Source: Anaerolineales bacterium
Lineage (GTDB): Bacteria; Chloroflexota; Anaerolineae; 4572-78; J111
Direction of reading: 5' to 3'
NCBI GenBank assembly: GCA_015075185.1
Contig: JABTUW010000003.1
Span: forward strand, 682,001-746,000
Length of the DNA: 64,000 bases
In this document: positions 17,490 through 24,898 of the stretch, piece after piece
Layout: each line of letters begins with the position of its first letter
Numbering within the stretch: the stretch's first letter is position 1
The notes under the pieces: model-generated
The model's input: only the letters and a program-made list of their open reading frames with translations
The model's database searches: none
Told to the model about the DNA's origin: nothing
Position numbers and translations under genes: made by a program

Positions 17490-18005
17490 ATGGTCACACG
17501 AATGTCAGTAGATACCGCGCATCGACGATGGTGGCAGATCTTCGAAGTTGTTTTTGGCACTCCTTTCCTTGTTGCCATTGCTCTACAATTCGCGCTGCCG
17601 CTCTCGATTCCGCTTGGTTTTCTCACACCAGTCATCATTTCTGTCGGCGTTGGCTGCATTGTCGTAGGTCTGGTTCTTGTTGTCCTTGCGCGTCGACAGT
17701 TTGCTCAGCATCAACAACCGACTGATCCAGGCCGTTCGACAAGTCGGATTATTACAACAGGCGTGTTTTCAATCTCAAGAAATCCCCTGTACCTCGGTGG
17801 GATCTGTATTTTGGTCGGAATTGCACTCGTCGTTCATCTTGTGTGGGTGTTTGTGCTCCTCTTGCCAGCATTTATCGCTTGCCATTATATTTTAGTCGTA
17901 CCAGAAGAACGATATCTTGCCAGCAAGTTTGGAGAGGAATATCGAACATATGTGGCCTCAGTTCATCGCTGGATAGGTCGTGCGAGACGCCGACGAAGAA
18001 GGTAA
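17490..18005 (+). CDS. Isoprenylcysteine carboxyl methyltransferase-family membrane protein
   Basis: A 171-residue integral membrane protein with four hydrophobic segments and the ICMT/PEMT-like SAM-binding signature GVFSISRNPLYLGG, followed by VVPEERYLASKFGEEYRTYVASVHRW (the E-E-x-x-L-x-x-xFG-x-x-Y pattern). Such bacterial proteins methylate lipids or small hydrophobic acceptors; the acceptor is not predictable here. The tail is Arg-rich. It starts 33 bp after the attC-like hairpin, as an integron cassette gene would. An ATG at 17502 is an alternative start. Confidence 0.85.
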   Translation: MVTRMSVDTAHRRWWQIFEVVFGTPFLVAIALQFALPLSIPLGFLTPVIISVGVGCIVVGLVLVVLARRQFAQHQQPTDPGRSTSRIITTGVFSISRNPLYLGGICILVGIALVVHLVWVFVLLLPAFIACHYILVVPEERYLASKFGEEYRTYVASVHRWIGRARRRRRR

Positions 18006-18100
18006 TACCTGTGGCACCGTGCTCGGCGGGTAACGAGAGGATAGCTTCTGCCGCCTCTGGGGTAAGATATCGAATGGATGGGACAGGAAGGTAGGCCGCG

Positions 18101-18388
18101 GTGGACACTTGTGTCTGTCGTGATGCTCTCCGTCACTCCTTCGCGACTGTGCGCGAGGCCGTGGTCGGCGCGCAGGATATGGATGTGATCATCGCCAACT
18201 CGGAGCTGCTGGCCCAATCCGACGAGAAGTGGATGCGGCTTTACCGCTGCCGCACCTGCGGCACGGAATGGGCCGAAGCCTGTTACAGCTCGGGCCACAT
18301 GGATTTCTATTATCTCTTCCCCGCGCCGCCAAGCGGCGACTCCGTCCGCTGGCTGCACGAGGAAGCCGCCGGGCTGCCCCCGTCGTGA
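18101..18388 (+). CDS. Small zinc-ribbon-like protein of unknown function
   Basis: A 95-residue protein with a CxxC knuckle in LYRCRTCGTEWAEACY and a compact C-terminus (DFYYLFPAPPSGDSVRWLHEE). The N-terminus (DTCVCRDALRHSF) has two more Cys. I do not recognise the family. GTG start at 18101 without a clear ribosome binding site. GC-rich codon use agrees with the chromosomal background, unlike the TPR island before it. Confidence 0.5.
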   Translation: MDTCVCRDALRHSFATVREAVVGAQDMDVIIANSELLAQSDEKWMRLYRCRTCGTEWAEACYSSGHMDFYYLFPAPPSGDSVRWLHEEAAGLPPS

Positions 18389-18445
18389 AGTAAGGTCTCA
18401 CCTCGAGAGGGCGGTCGGTCATGCAACATTTTGCGTTTGGAAATA

Positions 18446-19171
18446 ATGAAAAAGCTTATGACTGCTCATTCATTCCAATGTCCAGCCTGCGGCGCTCCCT
18501 TAATCCCAAGGGGCAGCGCCTCGATTATTAGCTGTCCCTACTGTCATACCTCAGTGGTTGTGCCGGAAGAACTGCGGCAAGTTTCAGGCGCAGCCTCCTG
18601 GTCCACCCTGGTGTTTGACAATTTTACCTCCAATGAGAACAATTGGTTAGTCGGAAGCTACCCGAGCAAGTATTTCGCCACCCTAAACCAGGTTATTGCC
18701 GAGGGGCGCTATCGGTGGGAAGCAGATGTAAGCCTGGCCTCCACCATTACCACAGCCTGGTTAGGGGGCTATCAAGTTTCAGATTTTCATCTGATCGCCA
18801 ATGGTAAACACATTAACGGGAGCAGAGCGGGCAGCAGTTGGGGGGTCGTTTTCCGCATCCAGGACAACCATAACTTCTACTGGTTTCATCTGACAGACAG
18901 CCAGAATTTTGCGGTTTCGAGGCAAAAAGAGGGTCAATGGCTGAATGTGGTGGATTGGACAAGAACAAATGTGATCAAACCCAATGGGGTCAATCAGGTG
19001 GAAGTCATTGGCCGTGAAAGGCACTTTATCTTTTTGATCAACGGGCAGATGGTGAGTGAAGTTGAGGATGATCACTTCAAACAGGGGTTGGTCGGGTTAG
19101 CGATTGAAGCGTACACACCTGGGGAAAAAATAGTTTTTGATTTTATGGATCTCATCTTGCGGGCGCCTTGA
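18446..19171 (+). CDS. Zinc-ribbon protein with a concanavalin-like (DUF1080-type) domain
   Basis: The N-terminus has two CxxC knuckles, FQCPACGAPLI and SCPYCHTSVVV, forming a zinc ribbon. After a short linker, residues about 55-240 look like a beta-sandwich of the laminin-G/DUF1080 type (VFDNFTSNENNWLVG, WGVVFRIQDNHNFYWFHL, INGQMVSEVED, GLVGLAIEAY). That fold usually binds or cleaves glycans. There is no signal peptide, so it should be cytosolic, which is odd for a glycan binder. ATG 18446 is chosen; a TTG at 18431 extends it by five codons. The next gene starts 22 bp on. Confidence 0.7.
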   Translation: MKKLMTAHSFQCPACGAPLIPRGSASIISCPYCHTSVVVPEELRQVSGAASWSTLVFDNFTSNENNWLVGSYPSKYFATLNQVIAEGRYRWEADVSLASTITTAWLGGYQVSDFHLIANGKHINGSRAGSSWGVVFRIQDNHNFYWFHLTDSQNFAVSRQKEGQWLNVVDWTRTNVIKPNGVNQVEVIGRERHFIFLINGQMVSEVEDDHFKQGLVGLAIEAYTPGEKIVFDFMDLILRAP

Positions 19172-19193
19172 AGATAGATATGGAACCGCCTCA

Positions 19194-20081
19194 ATGAAGC
19201 GTGACTGGCACTATTGGGTCAGATTGCTATCGGTCGGCTTGGTCGGAGGTGTCACGCTGGGGTATATTGTTGCTATTGCCATTTATATCGAAGCGACAGT
19301 GCGCCCGGCCCCCAGTTCAATATGCTGCCTGACACCCGATGATATAAACTTCGACTACGAAACAGTGACATTTACCAGTGAAGATAAGGTGACCTTATCG
19401 GGTTGGTATATTCCATCCCGCAATCGCGCCGCCGTCATTTTGCTTCACGGCTATGGGGCCAATCGTTTGGAGATGCTGACCAGGGCTGAGTTTTTGGCTC
19501 GCCACAGGTATGGCGTCTTGCTCTATGACCTGCGGGGACACGGAGAGAGTGGTGGCACCTTACGAACTAATGGTTGGCTTGACGTGCAGGACGTGGTCGC
19601 CGCGTTGGGCTTTCTGCAAAGCCGGGAAGATGTTGACCCCCATCGGCTGGGTATTTTGGGCTTCTCTGTCGGGGGACAGGTCGCCCTAAGAGCGGCAGCC
19701 CAAAATGAGCTGCTCAAAGCGGTGGTGGCCGACGGGCCGAGCCTGGTCAAAACGGAAGATGCGCCCCCGCCAAACTCGTTATTTGAACAGATTAATCCCG
19801 CGATTACTCGGGTGATTGACCGAGTTTTTGAGTGGCGCACGGGCGTGACCGCGCCGCCGGGAGTGGTGGAAGCGATGCCTGAGATTGCGCCGCGAGCCGT
19901 TTTGTTGATCGCCACCGGCCAAGATATAATGGAAATACGCATTGCTGAGAACTATTATGAGCATGCCGGCGATCCGAAAACCTTATGGCAAATCCCCGAA
20001 GCCGGGCATGGGGGTGGTTTGCTGGCCCGGCCTGCTGAATATGAACAAACGATCATCGCGTTTTTCAACCGGAGCTTATAA
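19194..20081 (+). CDS. Membrane-anchored alpha/beta hydrolase
   Basis: A 295-residue serine hydrolase. An N-terminal transmembrane helix (about 14-36) is followed by the alpha/beta fold with oxyanion motif HGYGANR, the YDLRGHGES strand, nucleophile elbow GFSVGGQ (Ser) and catalytic His in EAGHGGG. An Asp of the triad is expected in ATGQDIMEI. Substrate unknown; the family includes esterases and peptidase-like BAAT/FrsA relatives. ATG 19194 is preferred over the upstream in-frame ATG at 19137, which lies inside the previous gene. After the stop, 20082-20213 contains reiterated ATCCG words and no gene. Confidence 0.85.
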   Translation: MKRDWHYWVRLLSVGLVGGVTLGYIVAIAIYIEATVRPAPSSICCLTPDDINFDYETVTFTSEDKVTLSGWYIPSRNRAAVILLHGYGANRLEMLTRAEFLARHRYGVLLYDLRGHGESGGTLRTNGWLDVQDVVAALGFLQSREDVDPHRLGILGFSVGGQVALRAAAQNELLKAVVADGPSLVKTEDAPPPNSLFEQINPAITRVIDRVFEWRTGVTAPPGVVEAMPEIAPRAVLLIATGQDIMEIRIAENYYEHAGDPKTLWQIPEAGHGGGLLARPAEYEQTIIAFFNRSL

Positions 20082-20213
20082 GACTCATGGGGAATAGGAT
20101 CCGGATTCGACCGATTTTTCGGATAAAATAACTTAAATCCGTTCGATCCGTTTAATCTGCGTCCATTGGTCAGGCTGATTACACAAACCTAAAAGCAAAT
20201 TGGAGGTCAAAGG

Positions 20214-20504
20214 ATGTCAGAAGAGCGAAAACGAGACGTGGAGAAGGTCTATTCTATCAAGGAGTTCGTCTCCAAGCTGCGGCGCCTGGCCGATGCTCTG
20301 GAATCAGGAAAGCCATTCGTCATCCAGGTAGCGGGAGAGCGCATCCGCGTGCCGGGCAAAGCCTCTATCAGCATAGAACACGAACGATCGGAGAGCTCAG
20401 AGGAACTTGAATTTCAGCTCAAGTGGGAGCTGCAAGAAGGGAATGACCAGGACGAGGGTGACGAAGTTGAGATGCAAGACGAGGATGTTGAGCCGGAAGA
20501 TTAA
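20214..20504 (+). CDS. amphi-Trp domain-containing protein
   Basis: A 96-residue cytosolic protein with an N-terminal helix (KEFVSKLRRLADALESG), a strand pair around the predicted ligand (PFVIQVAGERIRVPGKASISIEHE) and a terminal LEFQLKWEL strand, matching the small amphi-Trp family. The tail is acidic (DEGDEVEMQDEDVEPED). Function in the family is not known. A GGAGG-like site (TTGGAGGTC) precedes ATG. It is 32 bp ahead of the PHP hydrolase gene and may be co-transcribed with it. Confidence 0.78.
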   Translation: MSEERKRDVEKVYSIKEFVSKLRRLADALESGKPFVIQVAGERIRVPGKASISIEHERSESSEELEFQLKWELQEGNDQDEGDEVEMQDEDVEPED

Positions 20505-20536
20505 AGACCACGGGGCAAACCGGCCCGGAGAAATCT

Positions 20537-21601
20537 ATGCTAGAAATTATCGGAAATTTGCACCTTCATACCACTTCCTCTGATGGCACCGGCAGTCACG
20601 ACGAGGTCGCTGCCGCAGCGGCCCGCGCTGGCCTCGATTTTATTGTTTACACCGATCATAATATCGCCATAGAGGGGATGGAGGACTGGTACTCCCTGTC
20701 TGCCAATGGTCACAAAATCCTGCGGCTGATGGGGCAAGAGATCAACGACCAGCAGCTTGTGCCGGAATTGAACCATCTGCTGTGCCATTTTGTCAGCGAA
20801 GATTTCCAGCCTGTCGCCGCCAATCCCCAGGCATTAATTGACGCTGTTCACGCCCGCGGCGGCGTCACCTTCCTGGCCCACCCCCTGGAGCGGCCCGGCA
20901 TCGGCGCAGCCCGCGAAACCTACCCCTGGCTGAGCTGGGAAGTGTCGGGCTTTACCGGCATCGAAATCTGGAACGCTATGACCGATGTCAAGTGGCAGCT
21001 CCGGACCAAACCCCGGGCGATCATCGGCGCTTATCTCCCCAATCTGGTCTTGACCGGCCCTTTCCCGGAAGTACTGGCCAAATGGGACCAACTGCTGGCT
21101 ACCGGCCAAAAGGTAGTCGCTATCGGCAACTCCGATGCTCATGCCATGTCCTTTAGCCTGGGACCGTTGCGCCGGACCATCTATCCCTACGAGTATCTCT
21201 TCCGCGCGGTGAATACCCACCTGCTGCTAGATGCCCCACTGGCGCACGAGGTAAACCGGGCCAGGCAGCAAATTTTCGAGACGCTGCGGCTGGGGCACTG
21301 CTTCGTCAGCTATGATTTGCTGGCCTCGTCGCAGGGCTTCAGCTTTACCGCCAGCAGCGGGGCGGCGGAAGCCATTATGGGCGACACGCTGCCGCTGGAG
21401 GAGGTCGCAACCTTTCATGTTGCCAGTCCCCAGCCGGCCCGGCTGCGCCTGCTGCACAATGGCCGGGTGGTGGCTGAAACAAAGGAGCGAGAACTAACCT
21501 TGAGGACTCGCGAGCGGGGCGTTTATCGGGTCGAGGCCTATCGCCGGTTTTGGGGCTGGCAGCGAGGCTGGGTCTTTACCAACCCCATCTATGTCTCCTA
21601 G
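20537..21601 (+). CDS. PHP-domain metallohydrolase
   Basis: A 354-residue protein with an N-terminal PHP domain, a trinuclear-metal phosphoesterase fold. Metal-binding motifs are NLHLHTTSSDGTGSHDE (His9, His11, Asp16), YTDHNI, FLAHPLE and GNSDAHAMS. The C-terminal ~100 residues are beta-rich (HVASPQPARLRLLHNGRVV), as in the CehA/McbA subgroup. Known PHP relatives hydrolyse phosphodiesters or carbamate-like esters; the substrate here is unknown. No signal peptide. It is convergent with the DUF790 gene, with 18 bp between stops. Confidence 0.87.
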   Translation: MLEIIGNLHLHTTSSDGTGSHDEVAAAAARAGLDFIVYTDHNIAIEGMEDWYSLSANGHKILRLMGQEINDQQLVPELNHLLCHFVSEDFQPVAANPQALIDAVHARGGVTFLAHPLERPGIGAARETYPWLSWEVSGFTGIEIWNAMTDVKWQLRTKPRAIIGAYLPNLVLTGPFPEVLAKWDQLLATGQKVVAIGNSDAHAMSFSLGPLRRTIYPYEYLFRAVNTHLLLDAPLAHEVNRARQQIFETLRLGHCFVSYDLLASSQGFSFTASSGAAEAIMGDTLPLEEVATFHVASPQPARLRLLHNGRVVAETKERELTLRTRERGVYRVEAYRRFWGWQRGWVFTNPIYVS

Positions 21602-21619
21602 TTTGGGCAAAAATTGAGT

Positions 21620-22864
21620 TCAGACCGCGCGGCGCTCCACCGCCGCCAGCACCTCTTTGAGCACCGGCTTGCGACTGAAAGTCAGCACTTCTCCGGCTGA
21701 CACCGCCTCGAATGTCCCCTCCGCCACATTTGCGCTCTCATAGACCAACAGGATCAAGTCGTGCCGGTTGGCCTGGCGGACCTTGGCCAGCTTGCGCCGC
21801 AGGTAGTCCGGCTGCCAGAAGCCGACAATTTCCAGCAGCGCCCGCCGGCCATCCTTGCGATGGGTCAAGGAGAAATCGGGGATCATCACCGTATCGCCCA
21901 CCAGAATCAGCTCATCCTCGCGGGCCAACTGCCACACCCGCGCCGCGCCGCCGTACTTTTCTTCAAACTCGGCGGCGAAGTCAGCTTCGAGCTGGCTGTC
22001 AAACAACCCCGACGCCTTGAAGTGAGTCCGCAGTTCGGTGCGATGATCGAGGACATAGCGGTGCGGCTCCCGGCTGGGAATGCTGGGCAACTGGATATCG
22101 GCCTCCATCTGCCAGTTCTGGCACAACAGGAGCGCCGGCATAAATTTGGCAAACTGCAAGCCATAGCGAATGGTAGATTTCACGAACGGAGAAATAGGCC
22201 CGTAGAGGGTGATGTGATAATCCTTGTAGGGTAAGCTGTTAGCTTGCCCTCCGGCGGGCCGGATCGAGTACATCAGTTTGAACAGCTTGATGTACTTGAA
22301 AACGTCCTTGTAGCCATCTCCCACCACTACCCGCATCTCTCGTGCCCAGTAGAGCAGGCCGCGGGCCAGCTCCAAATTATAACGAGCAATGAGGTCACCG
22401 GGGGCGAAAGGCTCGCCGGGATCAAGCAGGATTTGCTCTTCGGCCAGGTCGGCGAAGAGGGCGGTTTCGATCTGCTCGGCGGTCAGACCGTATCCGGCGG
22501 CGGTTTCGGCAATGAGCTGTGCGCGGGTGGTCTGGCTGAACAGATCAGGCTTGAAGGTGACTGGCCCGCGCTGAAAAAGGGCAGTTCTCAGGTCGGCAGG
22601 CGAAATGGGCGGGTCACTGCCAAAAGTGCAACGGGCTTCCAGGACGGCGGCCAACCCGCGAATGACAGGATAATCCAGGCTGTCGCCTTCGTAATCGCGC
22701 AGGGCTTCGGCCAGCGTCCCCCGGCTGCGCCCGGTGTGCTGCCGGAACAGGGCGGTCAATTCAGCGGCAACGGTCAGGTAGTGGTAATCTGCCGGAATAG
22801 GGCGAGTCCATACCTGACCATTGCGTATCTCCAGCCGGGGCCGGATCAGTTCGGCTTTAAGCAT
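21620..22864 (-). CDS. DUF790 / Bax1-like nuclease
   Basis: A 414-residue protein of the DUF790 family, whose archaeal member Bax1 is the nuclease partner of XPB helicase in excision repair. The start MLKAELIRPRLEIRNGQVWTR and the middle (KDVFKYIKLFKLMYSI, YKDYHITLYGPISPF) are typical. Near residues 325-352 lie PDFSL and LEIVGFWQPDYLRRKL, which form the nuclease-like core of the PD-(D/E)xK type. No XPB-like helicase gene lies in the window, so the usual pairing is not local. The start ATG has GGAGG upstream on the minus strand. Confidence 0.85.
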   Translation of the reverse strand: MLKAELIRPRLEIRNGQVWTRPIPADYHYLTVAAELTALFRQHTGRSRGTLAEALRDYEGDSLDYPVIRGLAAVLEARCTFGSDPPISPADLRTALFQRGPVTFKPDLFSQTTRAQLIAETAAGYGLTAEQIETALFADLAEEQILLDPGEPFAPGDLIARYNLELARGLLYWAREMRVVVGDGYKDVFKYIKLFKLMYSIRPAGGQANSLPYKDYHITLYGPISPFVKSTIRYGLQFAKFMPALLLCQNWQMEADIQLPSIPSREPHRYVLDHRTELRTHFKASGLFDSQLEADFAAEFEEKYGGAARVWQLAREDELILVGDTVMIPDFSLTHRKDGRRALLEIVGFWQPDYLRRKLAKVRQANRHDLILLVYESANVAEGTFEAVSAGEVLTFSRKPVLKEVLAAVERRAV

Positions 22865-22966
22865 CAGCCCTCCTTGAGTTTAACTTTGCCTCAAGAAGGG
22901 CTGATTGTCCAATTGAAGACCTTTTATGAGTAGAAGTCAATCAGGGAAAAATTTTCTTAACATTGA

Positions 22967-22995
22967 TTGCTCGCATGGGCAAGATTCGCTATAAT
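22967..22995 (+). promoter_or_regulatory. Candidate promoter for the response regulator
   Basis: TTGCTC (22967-22972), a 17-base spacer and a perfect TATAAT (22990-22995). It overlaps the first in-frame ATG of the regulator's open frame, which argues for the later GTG start at 23087. Confidence 0.55.
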
Positions 22996-23086
22996 GGTGC
23001 TCCTTTACTCCATCAGAATGGGGAATTTTCCTCAAAGGACAATTCGCCAACATTCAACGCTGCTGACTTCCACAGGTGATAGGCCA

Positions 23087-23776
23087 GTGCAAAAAGTCTT
23101 GCTCATTGATGACGACAATGCCTCCCTCCGCCTGGTAAAGTTAATCCTTGGCCATGCCGGCTATGAGGTCTACACGGCCAAGGATGGGCCGGAGGGTTTG
23201 GGCCAATTCCAGACCCACCAACCTGATCTGGTCATCCTTGACTTGCTCATGCCAGACATGCATGGCTGGCAAATCTGCCGGCAACTGCGCCAGTTCTCTA
23301 ATGTGCCAATCTTGATCCTGACCTCTATGAGCGGAGCGGACAACACCATCAGCAGCCTGGAGGCCGGCGCGGATGATTACCTGCAAAAGCCCATCGAAGT
23401 TAGAGTCCTGTTGGCGCGCGTCCGGGCGCTGCTCCGGCGGGCCAGCCAGCCGCCGCGGGTAGATCAGCCCTCTCTTTTTAGCGATGGCTATTTGACCATT
23501 GACCTGACCGCACGGCAGGTTCTCATTAACAACCAGCCGGTTGAGTTGACTCCAACCGAATATGAACTGCTCGTCTATCTGTATCAGCGGGCCGGGCAGG
23601 TCTGTTTGTATTCGCAGATTCTGCGAGAGGTCTGGAAGTGGGAGCAGCATCCGATAGACGTGGTCCACCAGAATGTCCGGCGCTTACGGCGAAAATTAAA
23701 AGAATCACCGTCTACTCCACGTTATCTCCTCACCGAGTATGGAGTGGGTTATCGCTTCCAGAAGTCACCCCCCTAA
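23087..23776 (+). CDS. OmpR/PhoB-family response regulator
   Basis: A 229-residue DNA-binding regulator. The receiver domain (1-115) has the acidic pair Asp8-Asp9, phospho-accepting Asp52 in ILDLLMPDMHGW, Thr79 and Lys101. The winged-helix domain (about 130-227) shows LTPTEYELLVYLYQRAGQV, the recognition-helix segment DVVHQNVRRLRRKL and the wing YLLTEYGVGYRF. The frame opens at 22967, but GTG 23087 is chosen: the protein then begins at the first receiver strand, AGGTGAT lies 7-8 bases upstream, and the promoter candidate sits over the earlier ATG. It is an orphan; no kinase is next to it. Confidence 0.9.
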   Translation: MQKVLLIDDDNASLRLVKLILGHAGYEVYTAKDGPEGLGQFQTHQPDLVILDLLMPDMHGWQICRQLRQFSNVPILILTSMSGADNTISSLEAGADDYLQKPIEVRVLLARVRALLRRASQPPRVDQPSLFSDGYLTIDLTARQVLINNQPVELTPTEYELLVYLYQRAGQVCLYSQILREVWKWEQHPIDVVHQNVRRLRRKLKESPSTPRYLLTEYGVGYRFQKSPP

Positions 23777-23818
23777 TAACCTCAATGATGTTAGGAACAT
23801 CCAGGAATTGCGCCGGTC

Positions 23819-24784
23819 TTACCCGCCAACGTTTACTTCAATGTTATATTCTCGAGCTACATCGGCGAGCGCATAGACGTGCTCCCGGCTGGGCGGGCCG
23901 AGACCTTGCAATTGATAAGGCTGGTCCAACTGGCGCCACTTCGGCTCGCCGAGGCGGTGATAGGGCAAAATGTCATACTGGCGTATATGGGGCATTTTGG
24001 CGATGAAGGCAGCCGTGGCTCGGATATTTTCCGGGGAGTCATTGTAACCTGGCACCAGAGGGGTGCGGACATATACCGAAACTCCCAGGTCAGCTATGCG
24101 CCGTAGATTAGCCAGAATCAACTCATTGCCTACCCCGGTCAGGCGGCGATGTTGGTTCGAGTCCATGTGTTTAATATCAAACAGGACTAAATCTACGTAA
24201 CGCAGGATCGAGCGAAAGGTCTTCCATTGCACATAGCCGCAGGTATCAAGCGCCGTATGCAGCCGGTGAGACTGGGCCTGGCGGCAGGCTTCTTCCAGAA
24301 AAGCTGCTTGGGCAGTAGGTTCGCCGCCGGAGAAGGTTACGCCTCCCCCAGATTTGACATAGAAGGCCCGGTCACGCTCGACCTCGGCCAGCACCTCCGG
24401 CACGGTCAGATACCGGCCGATGATGTTGAGGGCGCCGGCGTAGCAGATCTTAATACAATCACCACAGAGAGTACAAAGTTGCCGGTTGATGGTTCGCCCT
24501 TTGCCGTTGGCTGGTTGGATTGCCTGCTCGGGGCAAACCGCTAAGCATTTATCACACTCAATACAGTTAGTGGCAATATAAGTAATCTCCGGCTGGCGGG
24601 CCATAGATTCCGGATTCTGGCACCACAGACAACGCAGCGGGCAACCCTTCAAAAACACGGTCGTGCGGATACCTGGACCATCATGGATCGAAAAGCGCTG
24701 GATATCAAAGATGAGTCCGGTTAACGCTACTTTGAGCTTATCTTTGGGGTCAAAGCGGTGTTGTCGTTCCAGCCAGGTAGTCAT
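23819..24784 (-). CDS. Glycyl-radical enzyme activase (radical SAM)
   Basis: A 322-residue activating enzyme that uses SAM to place a glycyl radical on its partner, here almost certainly the enzyme at 24899-27301. The radical SAM cluster motif is C48-x3-C52-x2-C55 (KGCPLRCLWC), preceded by FSIHDGPGIRTTVF. Two ferredoxin-type clusters follow (CIECDKCLAVCP and CTLCGDCIKICY), the insert typical of activases of dehydratases and lyases rather than of pyruvate formate-lyase. ATG 24784 is chosen with GCAGGAG upstream; a longer frame to 24844 exists. It lies downstream of its target in one minus-strand unit. Confidence 0.92.
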   Translation of the reverse strand: MTTWLERQHRFDPKDKLKVALTGLIFDIQRFSIHDGPGIRTTVFLKGCPLRCLWCQNPESMARQPEITYIATNCIECDKCLAVCPEQAIQPANGKGRTINRQLCTLCGDCIKICYAGALNIIGRYLTVPEVLAEVERDRAFYVKSGGGVTFSGGEPTAQAAFLEEACRQAQSHRLHTALDTCGYVQWKTFRSILRYVDLVLFDIKHMDSNQHRRLTGVGNELILANLRRIADLGVSVYVRTPLVPGYNDSPENIRATAAFIAKMPHIRQYDILPYHRLGEPKWRQLDQPYQLQGLGPPSREHVYALADVAREYNIEVNVGG

Positions 24785-24812
24785 ATGGATACTCCTGCTT
24801 ATTGCTGCAAAA

Positions 24813-24877
24813 AGCAGGGGCGCATGGCCCTCGCCCAGAGCCAAGACTCAAGGCGATTGGTTACCAAACGCCCCTAC
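24813..24877. repeat. Intercistronic GC-rich inverted repeat
   Basis: Arms GCAGGGGCG and CGCCCCTAC face each other within the 114-bp gap between the glycyl-radical enzyme and its activase. The arm sequence matches the REP-like palindrome at 6462-6489. It could set the relative expression of the two genes. Confidence 0.45.
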
Positions 24878-24898
24878 CCGTTGTGACACCATCAAGCC

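Noticed and set aside
22967..23086. Forty-codon N-terminal extension of the response regulator
   Set aside because: It precedes the first receiver strand, overlaps a good promoter, and a GTG with a Shine-Dalgarno begins exactly at the domain.
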